Positions 60,474 through 64,000 of a DNA stretch of 64,000 bases are shown in pieces. The stretch is from Sphingorhabdus sp. YGSMI21. Lineage in GTDB: Bacteria > Pseudomonadota > Alphaproteobacteria > Sphingomonadales > Sphingomonadaceae. The stretch lies in assembly GCF_002776575.1 (NCBI RefSeq), contig NZ_CP022548.1, positions 2,557,001-2,621,000 on the forward strand, in the 5' to 3' direction. The position numbers and the translations under genes are program-made. Below the pieces are notes generated by a model. It had not been told where the DNA came from and ran no database searches. It worked only from the letters and a program-made list of their open reading frames with translations. Within the stretch, counting starts at the first letter, position 1, and each line of letters begins with the position of its first letter.

Positions 60474-61574
60474 TCAGGCCAGTGCAACGATGCTCGCCAG
60501 AATGAGCCGCACAAGATCGGCCTGTCCGCGGGTTCCGGTTTTGGCGTAAATCCGTTTTGAATAGAGTCGCGTGGTCTCGTGGGTAAGGCCCAGCAGGGTT
60601 GCTGCTTCCCGGATTGTCACGCCATGACTGATATGCAGGGCCAGGCGGGCTTCCTGCAGGGTCAGGCCGAAAAGATTGGCGAGATGCTGGCTGCGCTCGG
60701 CGCTGCTGGTTCGCTCGCCGTGAACGAAGGCAATGGCAACCGGCTGGAGCGCACCGGGCAGATCGGCCGGCGGGTTGGTGAGCAGCATGTCCAGCCATGG
60801 CTCGTCAGAGAGATGGACCGAGCGGACAACGCTTTCACCGGCCTGTCGCAATTTCAGAAATTTGCGCAATACACCCTGCGCGTCGGCCTGCTCGGCCACG
60901 AGACGTCCGTCCGGCGATTTGCGCAGGGTTTGCGCTTCCTGCACCAGGGCTTCTGCCTGTTCGCTCATGTCAATGATCCGGCCGGACCCATCAAGCATGA
61001 ACCAGCCGAAATTCAATCGCATGATCGCATCGGCAGAAATCCCCGCTTTCAGCCGTTGTCTTTCCAGTTCGGCATGGGTGCCGGCGGCAATCGCCAGATG
61101 ATTGGCAAGCGATCCCAGCAGCGCGCCGTCACTCGCCGAAAAATCGCTCTTCTTGCGCCCGAGCGAAATCCAGATCTGTCCGCCATTGGGTTCAGTCACA
61201 CGCATGTTGCGGGCAAAACGGATATCGGGATCCTGCATGAACAGCGTCTTGAAGCGGTTTTGCAGGGGGTCGCTCGAGTCTATGAATTCATCCAGCGAAT
61301 AGACCCGGTTTGGCCGCATGGCCTTGTGCGGGAGCGCTTGTGAATTGCCGAATTCCTGCCGGTAGATTTCGTTGATATCTGCCAGGTCGTCGTCGACAGC
61401 GGGAATCCGGACCGATTGCAACCAGTCATGATCGCCCTGAAACAGCAGCCTTGCATAATCGGCGGCGGTTCTGCGACGCAACTGCTCCAGAAATTCCTCC
61501 CACGGGGGCGCCCCTAGGGTGCCGCGATGCAACGCGGCGACCAAGTCATGTTCTTCGCTGTAGATTACGGCCAT
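60474..61574 (-). CDS. LuxR-type helix-turn-helix regulator
   Basis: The regulator of 366 residues has an uncharacterised N-terminal part. Its C-terminal LuxR-type HTH includes LANLFGLTLQEARLALHISH, ATLLGLTHETTRLYSKRIYA and KTGTRGQADLVRLIL. No receiver or AHL domain is recognised, so the signal is unknown. The start at 61574 (MAVIYSEEHD) was preferred over 61643 because ACGGGAA precedes it. It is divergent from cysD by 83 bases and convergent with the ALDH gene. The target could be the aromatic cluster or the sulfate genes. Confidence 0.75.
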   Translation of the reverse strand: MAVIYSEEHDLVAALHRGTLGAPPWEEFLEQLRRRTAADYARLLFQGDHDWLQSVRIPAVDDDLADINEIYRQEFGNSQALPHKAMRPNRVYSLDEFIDSSDPLQNRFKTLFMQDPDIRFARNMRVTEPNGGQIWISLGRKKSDFSASDGALLGSLANHLAIAAGTHAELERQRLKAGISADAIMRLNFGWFMLDGSGRIIDMSEQAEALVQEAQTLRKSPDGRLVAEQADAQGVLRKFLKLRQAGESVVRSVHLSDEPWLDMLLTNPPADLPGALQPVAIAFVHGERTSSAERSQHLANLFGLTLQEARLALHISHGVTIREAATLLGLTHETTRLYSKRIYAKTGTRGQADLVRLILASIVALA

Positions 61575-61657
61575 TTCCCGTGTATATCCCATTTGGGAAC
61601 TACATGCCAGTCGAAAGCGGCTATTGTGTCCGGGAACGATCAAGGATGGAATGACAA

Positions 61658-62572
61658 GTGACCCGTATCTTAACCCATTTGGAGCGACTTGAGGCTGAAG
61701 CCATTCACATCATGCGAGAAGTGATGGCCGATGCGCAGAAGCCGGTGATGATGTACAGCGTCGGCAAGGACAGCGCGGTCCTGCTGCATCTGGCCAAAAA
61801 GGCATTTTACCCTTCGCCACCGCCGTTTCCCCTGCTCCATGTCGATACGACATGGAAATTCAAGGACATGTACGCGCTGCGTGAAAAGGCGGCGCAGGAT
61901 GCCGGGATGGAGTTGATCGTGCATCACAATGCCGAAGCTCAGGAACGGGGAATCAATCCGTTCGACCATGGCCCGCTGCACACCGATATGTGGAAGACCG
62001 AAGGGCTGAAACAGGCCCTCGACCTGCACGGATTTGACGTGGCCTTCGGGGGGGCGCGTCGCGACGAGGAAAAAAGTCGTGCGAAAGAAAGAATTTTCTC
62101 GTTCCGGACTGCGAGCCATGGCTGGGACCCCAAAAACCAGCGGCCGGAATTGTGGAATCTCTACAATGCCAGGAAGGCCAAAGGGGAAAGCATTCGTGTA
62201 TTTCCGATCAGCAACTGGACCGAACTCGACATCTGGCAATATATCATGGCCGAAAATATCGAAATCGTACCGCTTTATTTTGCCGCGCCGCGGCCAACCT
62301 ATATCCACGAGGGTGGACTGTTCATGGCCGATGATCTCGATCGGCTCGAGAAGGTCATGGGCAGGAAGCCCGAAATCACCACCCGTTCGGTCCGTTTTCG
62401 CACCCTGGGCTGTTTCCCGTTGACCGGTGCCGTCGAGAGTTCGGCATCGACGCTGTCCGAAGTCATTCAGGAAATGCTGCTGACAACTACCAGCGAACGC
62501 CAGGGGCGGATCATCGACAAGGATGAAGGCGGTGCCGGCATGGAGAAGAAGAAGCAGGAGGGCTATTTCTGA
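61658..62572 (+). CDS. cysD: Sulfate adenylyltransferase subunit 2
   Basis: CysD of 304 residues with the PP-loop-like [20 protein letters not shown], the [19 protein letters not shown] block and [20 protein letters not shown], ending with GYF. It forms APS from sulfate and ATP together with CysN in assimilatory sulfate activation. The start is GTG at 61658 with GGA seven bases upstream. Its stop overlaps the start of cysN (TGATG). Confidence 0.95.
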   Translation: MTRILTHLERLEAEAIHIMREVMADAQKPVMMYSVGKDSAVLLHLAKKAFYPSPPPFPLLHVDTTWKFKDMYALREKAAQDAGMELIVHHNAEAQERGINPFDHGPLHTDMWKTEGLKQALDLHGFDVAFGGARRDEEKSRAKERIFSFRTASHGWDPKNQRPELWNLYNARKAKGESIRVFPISNWTELDIWQYIMAENIEIVPLYFAAPRPTYIHEGGLFMADDLDRLEKVMGRKPEITTRSVRFRTLGCFPLTGAVESSASTLSEVIQEMLLTTTSERQGRIIDKDEGGAGMEKKKQEGYF

Positions 62573-64000
62573 TGACCGAACAGACCGGAAATGATCCGAT
62601 TTACAAAACCGATGCGCTGATCGCCGAGGATATCGACGCCTATCTCGCGCAGCACCAGAACAAGGAACTGCTGCGTTTCATCACCTGCGGCAGCGTCGAC
62701 GACGGCAAGAGCACGCTGATCGGCCGTTTGCTGTACGACAGCAAGATGATCTTTGAAGACCAGCTGACTGCGCTGGAAGCCGACAGCAAGAAGTCCGGCA
62801 CCCAGGGGCAGGAGATTGATTTTGCCCTGCTGGTCGACGGTCTCGCCGCCGAGCGCGAACAGGGTATCACCATCGATGTTGCCTATCGTTTCTTCTCGAC
62901 CGAAAAGCGCAAGTTCATTGTCGCCGATACGCCGGGCCACGAACAATATACGCGAAACATGGTGACGGGTGCATCGACTGCGGATGCTGCCGTCATACTG
63001 GTGGATGCCCGCAAAGGGATCTTGGTTCAGACGCGGCGCCATTCCTATTTGGCCCATCTGCTTGGGATCAAGAATCTGATTCTGGCGGTGAACAAGATGG
63101 ACCTTGTCGACTTCAGTCAGGACATATTCGATTCAATCGTCGAGGATTATCGCGAATTTGCTGCTGAAATCGGCATCGAAAGCTTCACGGCGATCCCGAT
63201 TTCCGGCTTCAAGGGTGACAATATCACCGAAGCGCCGTCGGCCCATACGCCTTGGTACGAGGGTCCCGCGCTTATCGCCCATCTCGAAAATATCGAGATC
63301 ACGGCCACGGTTGCGCAGGAAAAGCCGTTCCGGATGCCGGTCCAGTGGGTCAACCGTCCCAATCTTGACTTCCGCGGTTTCTCCGGGCTTGTTTCCGGGG
63401 GCACTGTGAAGCCGGGTGATCCTGTGCGCGTTGTGCCGTCGGGCAAGAACAGCCGGGTGAAGAGCATCGTGACTCTGGATGGCGAACTCGACGAAGCGGT
63501 CGCTGGCCAGTCGGTCACGATCACGCTGGAAGACGAAGTGGACTGTTCGCGTGGCGATGTAATCGCGGCGGCAGGGGATCCGCCGGAAGTTTCGGACCAG
63601 TTTGAATCCACGATCGTGTGGATGAGCGACGAAGCGTTGAAGCCCGGTCGCGGCTACTGGCTCAAGCTGGCGACGCAGACGGTCAGCGCGTCGGTCCAGG
63701 AGCCCAAATATGAGATCAACATCAACACGATGGAGCATCTCGCAGCCAAGACGCTGGAACTGAACGGCATCGGCGTGACCGAAATCCATACCGACAAACC
63801 GATCGTGTTCGAGGCTTATGCCGACAGCCGGCAACTTGGCGGGTTCATTCTGGTCGACAAAATTACCAATGCGACCGTTGCCGCCGGGATGCTGCATTTC
63901 AGCCTGCGACGTGCCGATAATGTCCACTGGCAACCCACCACGATTACGCGGGAAGAACATGCGGCGCTGAAGAACCAGACCCCGCGGGTCCTGTGGTTCA
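62572..64000 (+). CDS. cysN: Sulfate adenylyltransferase subunit 1 (CysN or CysNC), partial
   Basis: The frame is open from ATG 62572 to the window end (476 codons). CysN motifs are present: GTPase P-loop CGSVDDGKSTLIGRLLYD, switch II VADTPGHEQYTRN, NKMD in LAVNKMDLVDFSQD, and EF-Tu-like domains 2 and 3. It drives APS synthesis by CysD through GTP hydrolysis. Many alphaproteobacterial CysN proteins carry a fused APS kinase (CysC); the window stops before that region could be seen. The ATG overlaps the cysD stop (TGATG). Confidence 0.93.
   Translation, partial: MTEQTGNDPIYKTDALIAEDIDAYLAQHQNKELLRFITCGSVDDGKSTLIGRLLYDSKMIFEDQLTALEADSKKSGTQGQEIDFALLVDGLAAEREQGITIDVAYRFFSTEKRKFIVADTPGHEQYTRNMVTGASTADAAVILVDARKGILVQTRRHSYLAHLLGIKNLILAVNKMDLVDFSQDIFDSIVEDYREFAAEIGIESFTAIPISGFKGDNITEAPSAHTPWYEGPALIAHLENIEITATVAQEKPFRMPVQWVNRPNLDFRGFSGLVSGGTVKPGDPVRVVPSGKNSRVKSIVTLDGELDEAVAGQSVTITLEDEVDCSRGDVIAAAGDPPEVSDQFESTIVWMSDEALKPGRGYWLKLATQTVSASVQEPKYEININTMEHLAAKTLELNGIGVTEIHTDKPIVFEAYADSRQLGGFILVDKITNATVAAGMLHFSLRRADNVHWQPTTITREEHAALKNQTPRVLWF

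Noticed and set aside
1..64000. CRISPR arrays, rRNA genes, plasmid origin or prophage modules
   Set aside because: No regularly spaced repeats, rRNA sequence, replication initiator genes or phage structural genes were seen.

Overview
This window is chromosomal DNA from a sphingomonad (Alphaproteobacteria, Sphingomonadales). The evidence is the gene repertoire and order: two large TonB-dependent receptors, an aroK-small membrane protein-hypothetical-xerD-accA neighbourhood, a vgr-related Zn-site protein, a LuxR solo, Flp pilins, and an alphaproteobacterial type RpoH promoter in front of dnaK. Most genes have housekeeping character; two stretches are clearly accessory.

Layout. (1) 1-15.2 kb: the 3' end of grpE, then a mosaic of accessory genes. 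It holds four copies of an 88-bp palindromic repeat, an IS5-family element (367-1201) inserted into one arm of an inverted-repeat cassette carrying a DUF559 endonuclease-like gene, a PQQ sugar dehydrogenase-like lipoprotein, a degenerate SDR, an esterase, a PadR regulator with its operator, a GntP permease/GNAT pair, an indoleamine dioxygenase-like gene, MATE, OmpW and a copper chaperone. (2) 15.3-18.6 kb: dnaK-dnaJ behind a good sigma-32 promoter. (3) 18.7-25.4 kb: winged-helix regulator, LuxR solo, SnoaL-like protein, TonB receptor, cytochrome P450 and MarR regulator, probably an uptake and oxidation unit for a small hydrophobic molecule. (4) 25.7-45.9 kb: mainly core genes (radA, cvpA, an Fe-S scaffold-like protein, a CPA2 antiporter, aroK-aroB, xerD, accA, an M48 protease with LysM, two Flp pilins, mutT, comF, grxC, a nitrilase-family amidase, DUF1178), then tRNA-Arg(CCT). 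(5) 46.2-60.3 kb: an aromatic-compound gene cluster. It has a Rieske oxygenase with a TetR regulator and operator, a nitroreductase, a two-domain VOC dioxygenase, a TonB receptor, a feruloyl-CoA synthetase-like ligase, remnants of a fumarylacetoacetase and an FAD monooxygenase, an alpha/beta hydrolase, an MBL hydrolase, a GntR/FCD regulator with an AT-hook tail, and a salicylaldehyde/vanillin dehydrogenase-like ALDH. (6) 60.5-64 kb: a LuxR-type regulator and the sulfate-activation genes cysD and cysN(C), the latter cut by the window end.

How the genes may work together. In region 5, a TTCGAA-centred palindrome recurs upstream of the VOC/TonB divergent promoter, the ligase, the hydrolase operon and the GntR gene, which suggests one regulon. 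The catabolic route looks pieced together and partly decayed: there is no enoyl-CoA hydratase, no Rieske reductase and two gene fragments. In the VOC protein the N-terminal domain keeps the metal triad while the C-terminal domain has lost it, the reverse of classical extradiol dioxygenases.

The most unusual observations are the DUF559 inverted-repeat cassette interrupted by the IS, the 88-bp repeats that supply C-terminal tails to two proteins, the shared TTCGAA motif, and the chimeric pseudogene at 54971-55261. Everything here comes from reading the sequence; no database search was run.
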